Source: Prunus persica (Eukaryota > Streptophyta > Magnoliopsida > Rosales > Rosaceae). Taken from it: a stretch of 64,000 nucleotides of DNA. Below the pieces are notes generated by a model. That model saw nothing but the letters and a program-made list of their open reading frames with translations. It made no database searches and was not told the DNA's origin. A program made the position numbers and the translations under genes. The DNA is taken from NCBI RefSeq assembly GCF_000346465.2, contig NC_034009.1:18681606-18745605 (forward strand), written 5' to 3'. Shown here in pieces: positions 10,672-21,047 of this stretch. How positions within the stretch are numbered: position 1 is the first letter of the stretch; each line of letters starts with the position of its first letter.

Positions 10672-13600
10672 ATGGCTTGTAAAGCAAAGCTTATGATTCC
10701 TGAGGATGAGAAGTACGAAGGAAAGCCATTTGCCCCTTCACACACAAGGACCGCCATTACAACAATAAAGGCGAAGTTCAATACGCAGCAGTTACAGAGG
10801 TTCGAGGGAAGTTGTTTTGGTCATCTATTACTGATAGAGGACCTGAAGTGGAATTCACAAATTGTCCACGGCTTGTTGATGAGGAAGGCTGATCCTAAGA
10901 CAGTTACACAAGTGAACGGGATAAAATTCATTGTGGGTAACAAGTTGATACAATTCACAGCCCAACACTTTTGCCTCATCACTGGGCTAAGGTTTGGAAA
11001 GCTCCCTTTCATTCCGAAGGTGACAAATGAAAACTGCTCGTTGAAGCGAAAATACTTCAGCAGCAATAAACCTGCCACCCTTTCGGACCTACACACCGCC
11101 TTCATCGAGTGCACAGATGATGAGGATGCGTTAAAGCTTGGAATGGTCTATTTTGCCATTTTTGTGCTATTGGGTAGTGAAAAGCATGTGCTTATTGACA
11201 TGCGCTATTTGAAGTTGGCTGAAGACCTAGAGGAGTTTGACAAGTATCCATGGGGCGCAGTGTCATATGCAATGACAAATGCTTCACTGTTGAGGGCAGT
11301 TTGTGCTGAATACCAACGAGTGAAAGTGCCCCAAAAAAGAAAAATGCCCAAACAAAGTGGAAAGAGAGCGCAGACAAGAAGGCGAAGTGGTAGACCAAGA
11401 GAGTACATCATAAGGGGGTTTGGCTTCACTCTTCAGATGAACACATATCCAGCAATGTGTTAGTTGATGTAAATACATGTACATATATTGATGTTTCATT
11501 GTTGTGAACAGATTTGGGCTTTTGAAGTGTTCGTAGCATTGGAAGCATTGCATTTCACGGTCCATGAAGACAATAGGCACATCCCTCGAATATTACATTG
11601 GAGGAGCAACACGGTGGCCCGTTTTCGGGAGGTTATGAGTCAGGTTTTTGAAAACTTTGAGGTTAGTTCTGTTTGTATTAGTCATGTTATGATTAGGAAA
11701 AAGTACAAAGTTCACTGATTTTTTATATGTGTTTCAATTGGAGGTTGATGTGCAACTTTTCCGGCCAACTGATATTGAGAAGCAACAACCTTACTGGAGT
11801 TGGAGTGATGATGACAACGAAGAAGAAATTGTTGAATTATTTAGGGATGAGGCCGAAGAAAAAACCGGCACTTCTAGTGAAGAAAAAGATGCGGATGTTG
11901 AGGAAACAGCTACCCTTCCCTCCTCTTCTAAGGTGAGCATGACCTTTTTCCAATGTTGTGAAAATATAGCGAATACGATAGGAATGAAGTGGAAATAGTT
12001 TCCTGCTTTTTTGTAAGCTTTCTAACTGTTGCATTATAACTGTATGTAGGGCAAAGGGTCTGTTAATGACGTTCGCAGTTTGAAGCATCAATTACGAAGC
12101 ACTAAGGATCAGTTGGCAAAGCTACGTAGTTCAAATCGGGGGATTAGGAACAAAGTTCGTGACTTGGAAGCTATTGTACACAAGAACTGTTTGAAGCATG
12201 AGAACAAGTGTGACAGAAATAAAAAGGCTATTCGGGATTTGACCCTAACAATTGCTTCAGTCGAACATTATTTGAAGTTGGAGATGGAGGAGTTAAAAAA
12301 AAATTATGGTGGAGAAGGGCATGAGGAAGTCTGTACTGCTCAGATGAATGAAGGAGGGCAGAATGAAATGTCACCCTTCAATGAACCTACTAGTCCGACT
12401 ACAGCAGCACCTAAAATGGACACTCAAGTTCCAGCTGATGGAGTAGAAGCCTTCCCAGGCATGCATACAGAACGGGGTGAAATGGAAGCAGCAGTCTGTG
12501 GTGATGGAGTGGAAGGCTTTCCAGCCATGCATATAGAAGGGGCTGCAAGGGAAGCAGAAGTCCCTGCTGATAGAGTGGAACCCTTCCCAGCCATGGAAGT
12601 CATAGACGCTGAAATTGAAACTTCAGTTCGTGAGAGGCAAGTGGACCAACAACCTCACAAGGTTCCTACCTCTGAAGATGTGAAGGTTCCTAGTCTTGAA
12701 GATGCCCTCCTTCCTACTCCGAAAGATGGGAATGGGTATAGAGTTATTTGTAAAACAATGTTACATTTGTTAGAGGATTGGAAGAAGACAGAAATTGAGG
12801 GGGTGGGATGCAAGGTCAGGCCTCCCATGAAAACTAGTTTAAGTCTGGTTGGTGATGAAGGGGACAACGAGGCTACTGCCACGGTTCGGAAACCAGATGC
12901 TGAAGGCAAAGGGTGCAGACTTAAGCGGGCTGCGACAACATTGTTGAGTCCATTCACCGATCCCTCCAGGAAAAAGAGGAAGGTTACTGATTTGGATGCA
13001 CTGACACCTCAGCCACGTTTTGATCCAACAAAACCCGTGGCCATGGACGATGTGAAGGCTATCATACAAGTTTGCAGGGCTTGGAAAACTGACATCAGGT
13101 TAGGATTTGTATCTTGGCAAAACCAATATACTTGTTTTTTGATGTATGCAAACAATTTATACGCAGCTATACTATACATGTGTGTGTCATTGTCATATTA
13201 TACAAGGTGTTCCACTTGTCTATTTTATTTCAATTTACCTTTGCAAGTGTTGTTTTTGTAGTGCGGAGCTGGAGCTCGAACCATTTGAAGTTGGGGCAGA
13301 TTTTTTTTACAAACTTTTAGATGAAACTGCATGGATGAGCTCGAGGGTAACAATTTGAACCCGGCTTTATTTCGATCAATCTCTTATTTGATGACATTGA
13401 CTATGTGTCATTTGTTGTGATATTGACGCCGTTGTTGTGTTCTGAAATAGCAGCACCTTGACATGGCCATGTTTCTAATATGCAAAAGACAACTCTCTCA
13501 TCCGTGTCTTTCACACTTGGTTCGGGTTTATGCAACGTGTCTTTCACACTTGGTTGCAGCAATTTTTACAGCCGTTTGCAATGCCAATTGGGAAACGAGT

Positions 13601-14232
13601 AACGAGGAAACAATATGCTTCAAGGACCGTTGACCCTCCGCCTAACTACCTCAAAAATGTACACCACTTTGTCAATGGTTCATGGCAACATGGGTATGCT
13701 CAAGCATGGACGAAAGTGCGCAAGGTCTATCTCCCATATAATGTTTGACAGTCCCATTGGGTGGCAGTAGAAGTCGACTTTGTGCGACATACTGTCACTG
13801 TCTATGACTCGTATTTTGATTTTACCTCCAACAGTATGCTTGTCCGATTCATGGAGCCTATTACCCATACGCTTGCAAAGGTGCTGCATGAAATGAGGTT
13901 TTATGAGAAATCGGAGGTTGAAGCAGTGAAGAGAAAGGGGACTGACATGTCAAACTTTAACCCATTCACAATTTGCAGAATTTCCGATGTTCCTCAACAA
14001 AGTGATAGGTAAGATGTGTTCTTTTAAAGCACTTTAATCGGATGTTCTCAATACGTGCACTTCTAACTTGTCTACTGCTCGGGTGGACAGTACTTCATGT
14101 GGCATTATGACAGTCAAATATATTGAGTACCTTAGTGCCGGCATTCCTTTACATACCATTGACCCATCCAAGTTTGGCTACTACCGATTGAAGCTTGCAA
14201 TTGAGGCTTTCAAGGGGGAGGCCTATGTATGA
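10672..14232 (+). pseudogene. DUF1985 / Ulp1-like C48 peptidase gene of the MULE, broken
   Basis: Exons inferred: 10672-11436, 11512-11661, 11744-11932, 12050-13098, 13262-13346, about 13451-14008 and 14091-14232. The first two encode a DUF1985 domain (CLITGLRFGKLP, IWAFEVFVALEAL). Exon 3 is acidic. Exon 4 starts with a coiled coil and continues into three imperfect repeats around FPAMHIEG. The last two form the SUMO-protease-like domain: catalytic His in HWVAVEV (13755), Asp in TVYDSYF (13806) and Cys in TSCGIMTVKYIEYL (14098). Lesions: AT instead of GT at the first donor (11437), a 35-bp imperfect duplication shifting frame in exon 6 (13502-13556), and an in-frame TGA at 13746-13748 immediately before the catalytic His. 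Such genes accompany MULEs in many plants; their role there is unknown. The Cys, His and Asp are all still readable despite the breaks. Confidence 0.85.
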
Positions 14233-15579
14233 GGTAAAAGTCCTAATCTGACCTCATTGCTGCTTTATTGTTAACTACTGCCTTTGGAATTGCGTAGTTA
14301 TTTACTTCATTGTAGTTACGTCGTACGTACTCACCTGTGATGTCAGTGTTCATTTAAGAGAACTTACATTATGTTGGGAACTTGTCCAACTGTGATTAAT
14401 AAAAATGGCTACTGTTGTGCATCAAAGTTTAGGGTATTGGGGATTTGAACACTATAGATGGTAATGTAAATGTTTCGCAACTGGCATCTGATTTACGTAT
14501 GTCATATGTTCTAAACTCCGACTGTGTCTAATCCAAAACTTGTTTCATGTTCTTTATGAAAGGTTAAAACAATTACTTCTTCAAATTCAACATGTCTTAT
14601 GACGTGTCATTTTTCCTTTATATGAATGCTGAAGTGGCACATATGTCCTTCTTCTGCAAGTGGTCCTTCCAGCTTCATACCCATATTCACATCTCAGATT
14701 CTGTACACGTATGTGAAAGAAGTTGCAGGCTATTTTGTCGTATTGTGAATCTTGAAACTGAATATGAGTTTTTGCGTAACATGGCACCATTTTTGACATT
14801 TTGCTCACCACGCAATAAAGTGTGGTGATTTTGTAGTAGGTTGCAGGGTGTTCATTTCTGTAACGGAATTCAACTGTACTTGTCTTCCATAGTAGAAGGG
14901 CTGTCCTCACTTTCCTTTGTTAGAACTAATTCTTGACATTCTATGCTTAACACAGATTGTAAATCCATCATTTGGCACAAGTTGCAGCGAAATGCAATTT
15001 TTTGGGGCCACCCACATTGTAGCCTTTTTCCATTATTTTATCGCCACTATAGCGAAATATTCGACTCTCATTTGGCAATATTTGTGGTTGAGATATTTTC
15101 GTGACAGTTGAAAGTATAGATTGGGTGGCTATGTCATGGGACTTGCTTCGTGAGACGACAGTGCATTGTCGTCTGTTTAGTTTAGTTTAGTTAGGTTGAA
15201 TACTTAGTTTTGTATATGCTTTTTTTTAAATCCGATCCGAACGGAAATGTCGGAGTTGGTTAGCACAAACAATATCATTAATGCTCGGCTGGGCCAATTA
15301 CAAGCTCAAATATTCTATTGTTTGACGTCATTGAGTTGTAGTTTTGGGAGGTCCCTCACCGTCAAATATTTAGTTTTTTCTCATGTTTTACGTGGAAGAA
15401 TTGGTCTGACGATTGAGGCTGCATAAGAGTTGATACCAAAATACCAAAGCCTGGGGTTATTGGCTATACCTTTTGTGTTAGCCTTTGAAAACCAAGATGA
15501 AATAGAAAACGACCATGTCTGCCATCACTGATTTATAATAAATCAAACCTGTTCCATTACATCCATAACCTAACCAACT
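14233..15579. other. Non-coding interior of the MULE
   Basis: About 1.3 kb between the convergent protease and GRF genes. It probably holds both 3' untranslated regions. I see no credible reading frame or further repeat boundary. Confidence 0.5.
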
Positions 15580-16122
15580 TTAACCTGTCAACTGTAGATG
15601 AACAAACCTCCTATTACATTTGGAAAACAACAAATAAATGACCATTCCAACCATGAAAACAGAGACCCAAAACCATGGGTTTTTCATCTTCCCTTTTCCA
15701 GCGTTTTGTTCTTCTTCCAAGCGGTTTATTTTCCTAAGCAAGTCGGGAATTATGTGCTTCGATCTGTCACACATCTCTGGGTCAGCCCATTCCCAAAATG
15801 TACATCCATTCCTCTGCATAAACGGAATCAATGTTTTCAAACAAAGACGGCCAGCATCAGATTTGGAATACAGACAATTCCCAAATGTCAGCTCAAACTT
15901 ACACAGAAATAAACTTACCCTTGCACATACTTGAAACCTCCTTCCAGGATGAGAAACCGTCCACGATGTATGCGTTTTGACAACGTTCCCATAGTAGCAC
16001 AGCCGTAAACACACTGAACTCGCGGCTTCCATTTCCCAGCGAGATCTTGAAGTCGCCTCTTGACCGGGCAACCGAGACGTCACTGACTCACCCTCACCGG
16101 TACGGAGGCTCCTCCTACTCAT
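15580..16122 (-). CDS. GRF-type zinc-finger membrane protein carried by the MULE
   Basis: ATG at 16122-16120. With an intron at 15918-15814 (GTAAGT donor, ATGCAG acceptor) the product is about 145 residues. Order: basic N-terminus, then a GRF zinc-finger (CYYGNVVKTHTSW, NPG-like HPGRRFQVCA, and NGCTFWEWADPEMC), a short coiled coil (LLRKINRLEEEQ), and one membrane helix (FWVSVFMVGMVIYLLF) near the C-terminus. GRF fingers bind single-stranded DNA or RNA in some proteins; this short finger-coil-membrane layout is common in plant genomes. The first metal pair normally reads C-x-C but here is C-Y-Y, so one zinc ligand appears lost. The 105-bp intron is a multiple of three without stops, so unspliced RNA also encodes a protein (180 residues). 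Activity is doubtful. Confidence 0.7.
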   Translation of the reverse strand: MSRRSLRTGEGESVTSRLPGQEATSRSRWEMEAASSVCLRLCYYGNVVKTHTSWTVSHPGRRFQVCARVSLFLCKFELTFGNCLYSKSDAGRLCLKTLIPFMQRNGCTFWEWADPEMCDRSKHIIPDLLRKINRLEEEQNAGKGKMKNPWFWVSVFMVGMVIYLLFSKCNRRFVHLQLTG

Positions 16123-16689
16123 CTTCTTGTTTTGGAGGGTATGAATTGTTGTTCACGTTGTGCGATATTTAGGGTGCTGAAGAGGGTCATCGTGTATTCA
16201 AAGGGTTACACTTGCATGTGCACAATGTTTCAGGAACATGGTGTGAGTGCACAAACATGAAACCTGGAGTTAATGGGGTGTTTTAAAAAAAAAAAATTTC
16301 CAATATTTACCATTGCCAACAGTAAGTATAGATTGGAATGTTATTCATAGCCTTAGTTTATGACAGATACGGCATGGTATACACTTGCAAATACAGTAGA
16401 TGCCATTCTTCGTTATCTGTATATTAGTTTATTAATGACGTATTGGTAGTATAGTGGCACTATATTGGTATCCTATTGTAACTTTATCGTATTGCTATTG
16501 CTTTGTATTGGTTTTATAATGCCCGATATTGAACTTATATTGGCATTCCAATGTAACCTCTGCATTATTTGCAATTGGTACAGCTATTAGAACTTTTTTT
16601 ATACTGTCTTACGTATTGGTTTTGCAATGTCATTTAACAAGTCTACAAATCTGAACTATGTGGAAGGTAATTACGTTATATCGAATATG

Positions 16690-17020
16690 AAATGAATGCA
16701 GCCAAACTACATCAACTGCAGTTTTCAAAGTTCCTGCATACAATACAAAAGAAAGGCACCTGAAACGTACATATAATACAAAGGCCACCTCAACCTGGCA
16801 GCATGCAAAATAAAATAACAAGCCATGTGAAACTTACAGAAGACAAAATTTATAAAGAGGTCACCTCAAACTTACATAATACAATCTTAACAAAGACGGC
16901 ACCTGCAGCTTACATTATACATATGTACCAAAGAGGCCCCCTCAAACTTACAGAAAACAATCGAAATAAATAAAAAGGGCACCTCATACGTATATATTAC
17001 AAAAAGAGGGCACGTCAAAA
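16690..17020 (-). repeat. Degenerate tandem repeat, unit about 45 bp
   Basis: The words AAAGAGG.CACCT, AAACTTACA and ATACAAT recur in order about six times with spacing near 45 bp. It lies just downstream of the small gene at 17114-17640 and may be part of its 3' untranslated region. Confidence 0.55.
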
Positions 17021-17113
17021 ATTCCACTGTACTGGGTTTGTCCCCAATAGTAGCCATAGTAACATTACAAGGCAAACCTTATGGCTGTGGCCGAATTTCG
17101 AGTTGCATACCCG

Positions 17114-17640
17114 TCAAATGCGGCGACCGCGACCCATTAAGTTCATGACCCCTCCCACAGTGATGTCCCACTTTCCTTCTGCATCCACAATTTGTGCAAA
17201 CTTCCTAAATAGTTCGAAGCCGGATTCCAGTTGTTGTTGCTTCAGCTGAGCCATTTCGTCTGATTCTTTGAATACAATAACTGCACTGGCAGGGGCATTT
17301 TCAATTCTAGCTCTGACAGCCTTCATATGTAGGAGATGCATCCGGGCTTGATAACGCGCTCGAATTGTGCGCTTTTTTATGACACCCCACCTAGCTTGGC
17401 CCTCTTTAATTTTGATAACTATGTCTGCATGGAGATTTTTCAGAACATGGTATTGGCTCGACATTGCTGCAGTCCATGGACCCAGTCTTCAGTGTCTTCT
17501 GTTGCTGCTTTGGCAGGTGTTTCGGTGTCCCCTCCTTCAGTAATGGCAAGGGTTGGGTTTGGTGTGGGGTTGGGGTCCATGGGTGTTAGGTATTTACTGT
17601 GGGTTGGTGTGGCCATTAGTTTGCCCAAACTGCCATTCAT
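17114..17640 (-). pseudogene. MULE accessory gene, copy A (unrecognised small protein, frameshifted)
   Basis: Two overlapping minus-strand frames, 17640-17440 (Pro/Thr-rich, GGDTETPAKAATEDTEDW) and 17464-17114 (MSSQYHVLKNLHADIV to the end), line up end to end with the single frame of copy B at 18794-19393, so one single-base indel near 17445 has split the gene. I do not recognise the family. The downstream frame is basic and helical, and ends in a conserved block, GFELFRKFAQIV then W-D-I-T-VGGVMNLMGRG, shared with copy B. No signal peptide or membrane segment is seen. The short downstream frame could still be translated from its own ATG at 17464. Context: head-to-head with copy B inside the MULE, suggesting a MULE accessory gene, not captured host DNA. 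Confidence 0.6.
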
Positions 17641-18793
17641 TGTGATGTAGGTGAAATAGCTGCGCAGGCAGGGGGGGTTTGACGGAGTAAGTGTGATGGA
17701 AATGTTGGGTGGATGCAGCTGGGTTACAATTAAATAGTGGGAGGTATTAATGACCAGGAGTAAATGACTGTGATGAAGTGGCGGGAGTTATTGGCGGCAG
17801 TTGTTGGGTCCAATTTTAGGCGGAAGTTATTGGCGGGAGTTGTTGGGCAACACGTTTGACTTGGGCTGTGCGTAATTGGGTATATAACTATTCTTTACCA
17901 TTGGTTGGTGGTTGTTGTATGGGACCCTTATTGAATTTGCAATTTATTCCTTTTGTCCTCTTTCCCCAATTTCCCTCCTGTACCAAAACTACAAATTGTC
18001 CCAAATGTATGAGTACGGTAATTTGACAATGTATGGGCCAATTACAAAAATAGACCATGAAAGTATTTGTGTTTCCAATTTCCTTTTTGCTGTCTTCCAA
18101 ATTCCTTGATATGAGTTCCATTTTTGTATATAACGGTGAATTCCTAACTCTGATTTTTTACCATTTGCAAATCTTTGTAGGTGTATTCATCCCACATGAC
18201 GTTTTATTCGCCTTGAAATTTTAGTCGGGACTGTATATGACTGTTTTGGTGGTATTATTTTTTTTTTTAGATGGACTTGCCTATTGTCGTCATTTGTAGG
18301 GAATACTTTGTAATTTATGAACAAGTGTGTACAGTTGGTAAAATGAGAATTAGGGAACTTGCTACTATGCTATTATTCATATGGCAGCACCTTCAATATT
18401 AATATAGTATAGAATTGTGATGAAGATTTTGTGTAATTTGTGTAGTCACTGTTGTTCAAGTGTGTATATTGCTACAGCCGATTATTCCAACGTTGACATA
18501 CATTTATTCGTATTTGGTCCGGCTGTAATGGGCATATTACAATGCTGTCACTGACAGAGAGGAGTAATGAGTGAAGACTGATTTTGTAATGTAGTCATTG
18601 AAAGCAATATAAAACACACAACTTCCTCTATATAAGAGGGTCTAACCTACTCATTCAATTCCATATATATCAGAGACGAAAGCTGTACTAAAGGTCACCC
18701 TATTGTTAGTAACGAAAAGAAAGCTCCAGATTCAACCTAACGTTAACTGTTTTTCAGGGTGCATGTGTGCATTATCCCCATTTGAAGTTGAAG
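17641..18793. promoter_or_regulatory. Shared divergent intergenic region between accessory copies A and B
   Basis: About 1.15 kb separates the two start codons, which point away from each other. It contains a GGCGGGAGTT.TTGG repeat near 17780-17840 and poly-T tracts, but no reading frame that looks genuine. A bidirectional promoter is an inference from gene order only. Confidence 0.4.
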
Positions 18794-19393
18794 ATGTCAG
18801 ACGTAATCCCTCCAAACGAGGTTGTTAGTTACCCAGGAGACCAGCCATGACATGTCCCTTTCCCATCTCCACCTGGGACTCCAAATAACGATCCGACGTC
18901 ATCCGGAAGTGAGGCTGACAACAATGATCCGCTAAAGAAAATAGCTGAAGTGAAGAATCACCTCCAATATTTGTGTACGGCAACGGATTGGTAGGAAACC
19001 CAATGCGATATTCATGGCCAGGTGATGGGCAACTTGACGAACAAGCTGAACAAAGCATTTGCTAGAGAAGTTAAGAAAACAATGAAAGCACAAAGTCGAA
19101 GCGCGAAGTTAGCCTCGTTGATGTTACAATTGGAAGAAACAAAGAAAGATGCTGTCCACAAATTCACTGAATCTGAAGAATTTAACCATGAACTGGTTGA
19201 ATGTTTTAACAATGGGTTCGAGATGTTCCGGGATTATGCTTCCGTCGTGTCACCAGACTACAATTGGAGCGAAATAGATGTTGGTGGTGTCTGGCAGGTG
19301 CTGAATAGGGGTGGCGAGGGAATGGCTGATCATAGCCTTGTGCATGCAGCGAGGAAGAAGACCAAAGAATTGGATCTATTCATGGACCTGTAA
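18794..19393 (+). pseudogene. MULE accessory gene, copy B (paralogue of copy A, two stop codons)
   Basis: One continuous plus-strand frame from ATG 18794 to TAA, interrupted by TGA at 18848-18850 and TAG at 18992-18994. The first third is Pro/Ser/Asp-rich (SPPGTPNNDPTSSGSEADNN). The rest is basic and helical (NKAFAREVKKTMKAQSRS) and ends with NNGFEMFRDYASVV and NWSEIDVGGVWQVLNRGG, which matches the C-terminal block of copy A: G-F-E-(L/M)-F-R-x-(F/Y)-A ... D/T-V-G-G-V. The lengths and domain order of the two copies agree. A shorter protein could begin at the ATG at 19025. Function is unknown; no enzyme motif is visible. Confidence 0.6.
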
Positions 19394-21047
19394 ACATGGT
19401 GATTTTGTGGAAGGGTTTCTGTAGCTGGGTCAGGGTAAGTACGGGTGGAATCATTTTGTATGTATTTGGTGGCTTTTGTATGAATGTGGTGCCTTGTTTA
19501 CGCCTTCCTCTTATTCTCACCGTTGAGTGGGAAATTACTTAGTTTGTATAAATTTGAAGTGCTGTAACGTGGAGGTGTGCTTATTAAACGTTTATTGGCC
19601 TCATATTAGAAGCATTAAGCATGTATATTGTGTTTGTATTGTATATTTATTGACTCATATTGCAATCGTATTGTGCTTATAGTATGGTTTTATTGCTGCT
19701 TTATGGATATACACCTCATATTATAGCCTCTACATCTGAGTAATGATAAACAGTGACTCTAGCAACGGTCGTATATATATGGAGGGTTTCGGACAGATCG
19801 ATGGTTCTGACGCGCGTAATATCCATGGAAATATGGGACATATATCGATTTCAATAACAATTGGATACAAACCACGGACACTGTAAATACATGAAATTTT
19901 TTACTAACAAGACAAATAAAGTTATGAAAGCAATAATTAAATAGGAACAAAAAAAAAGGATTATCGACATTTAAGTAATGAAGTAACAATTTGAAGGGAT
20001 AGGTGGTAATATTCAGTACTTATTAAGTTCAGTAGTTATTCATTTCAGTACTTATAATGAACATTGGAAGTAAATAAGCAATAACATGAAATGGATGAAA
20101 TAGGAAAGAAATGAATGACATTAAGTAATGAATTTTGTGAGCAACAATATAGAACACTAATAAATGACTTTGTTATTTTGCAAAACAGGTTGGATTGGAA
20201 GACTTATAAATACCAGAGTCCATAGGCACTAATCACACACCGATGGGGTGTGCGTGTGGGGACGTAGCTCAGAACCTAGAAGAGGGGAAGGGTTTCTTCC
20301 TCTGTGTGTGTGACTTGAAGTGAATAATTAACTATTTGAAAAGTCCATATCACGATAGTAGCGATGTGTTCACCATGTGTAGCTGCATGGATAGTTTCCC
20401 AAAAACTATATATAGTTTGGTCTATGGCAATCAGAACAATGAGAAATCATTAAGTACAACGACGCTCCCAGTAATTGCGTAACATTTGCCTTCTAGGCCC
20501 TTTCATTTTGGACACAAACCGTTTTCATTACACTACCAATAGGCGTGCAACAAAGTTACAATACAATACCAATACGGTGGCAACAAAGTTACAATACAAT
20601 ACCAATACGATGGCAACAAAGTTACAACAGCATGACAATAGTGTGAATATAAAGACAGGAATACATAACGTTGTGTAGGAAAGGAAACCAAGTGATGCCA
20701 ACGTGACTACAATCACATTTCACAACACCAAATCGAATACAATTTAAATGAAAATAAAAGGGACATCAGAAACGAATAGAAATGCTAATCTGTAAGACAC
20801 ATTGGCCAGTGGAACACTGTTAAATAACAGCTGGTTTCCTTTTCACATGTGGAACTGTATGTTCACCAATTTGTACTAATAATAGGCTCTCATTGCAAGG
20901 AACTTGTTACCTTGTTCCATACGCTTCACATGACCGTTTAGTTGACGGACTTCCATCTCTGCAGCATCACCGAACCTATTCATGAACTTCACAGTTGATG
21001 ACAACTGAGGTACAAACTGAACAACTGTAAAAGGGCAAATTGACACT
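19394..21047. other. Non-coding interior of the MULE
   Basis: About 1.65 kb between accessory copy B and the transposase stop codon. It probably holds two 3' untranslated regions and one short tandem repeat listed separately. No credible gene seen. Confidence 0.5.
20548..20640. repeat. 33-bp tandem repeat, about 2.5 copies
   Basis: The word CAACAAAGTTACAA starts at 20548, 20581 and 20614, giving an exact 33-bp period; the first two units are nearly identical and the third decays. Confidence 0.85.

Noticed and set aside
20528..20716. Minus-strand hydrophobic repeat frame (VLYCNFVA words)
   Set aside because: It is a translation of the 33-bp tandem repeat, not a gene.
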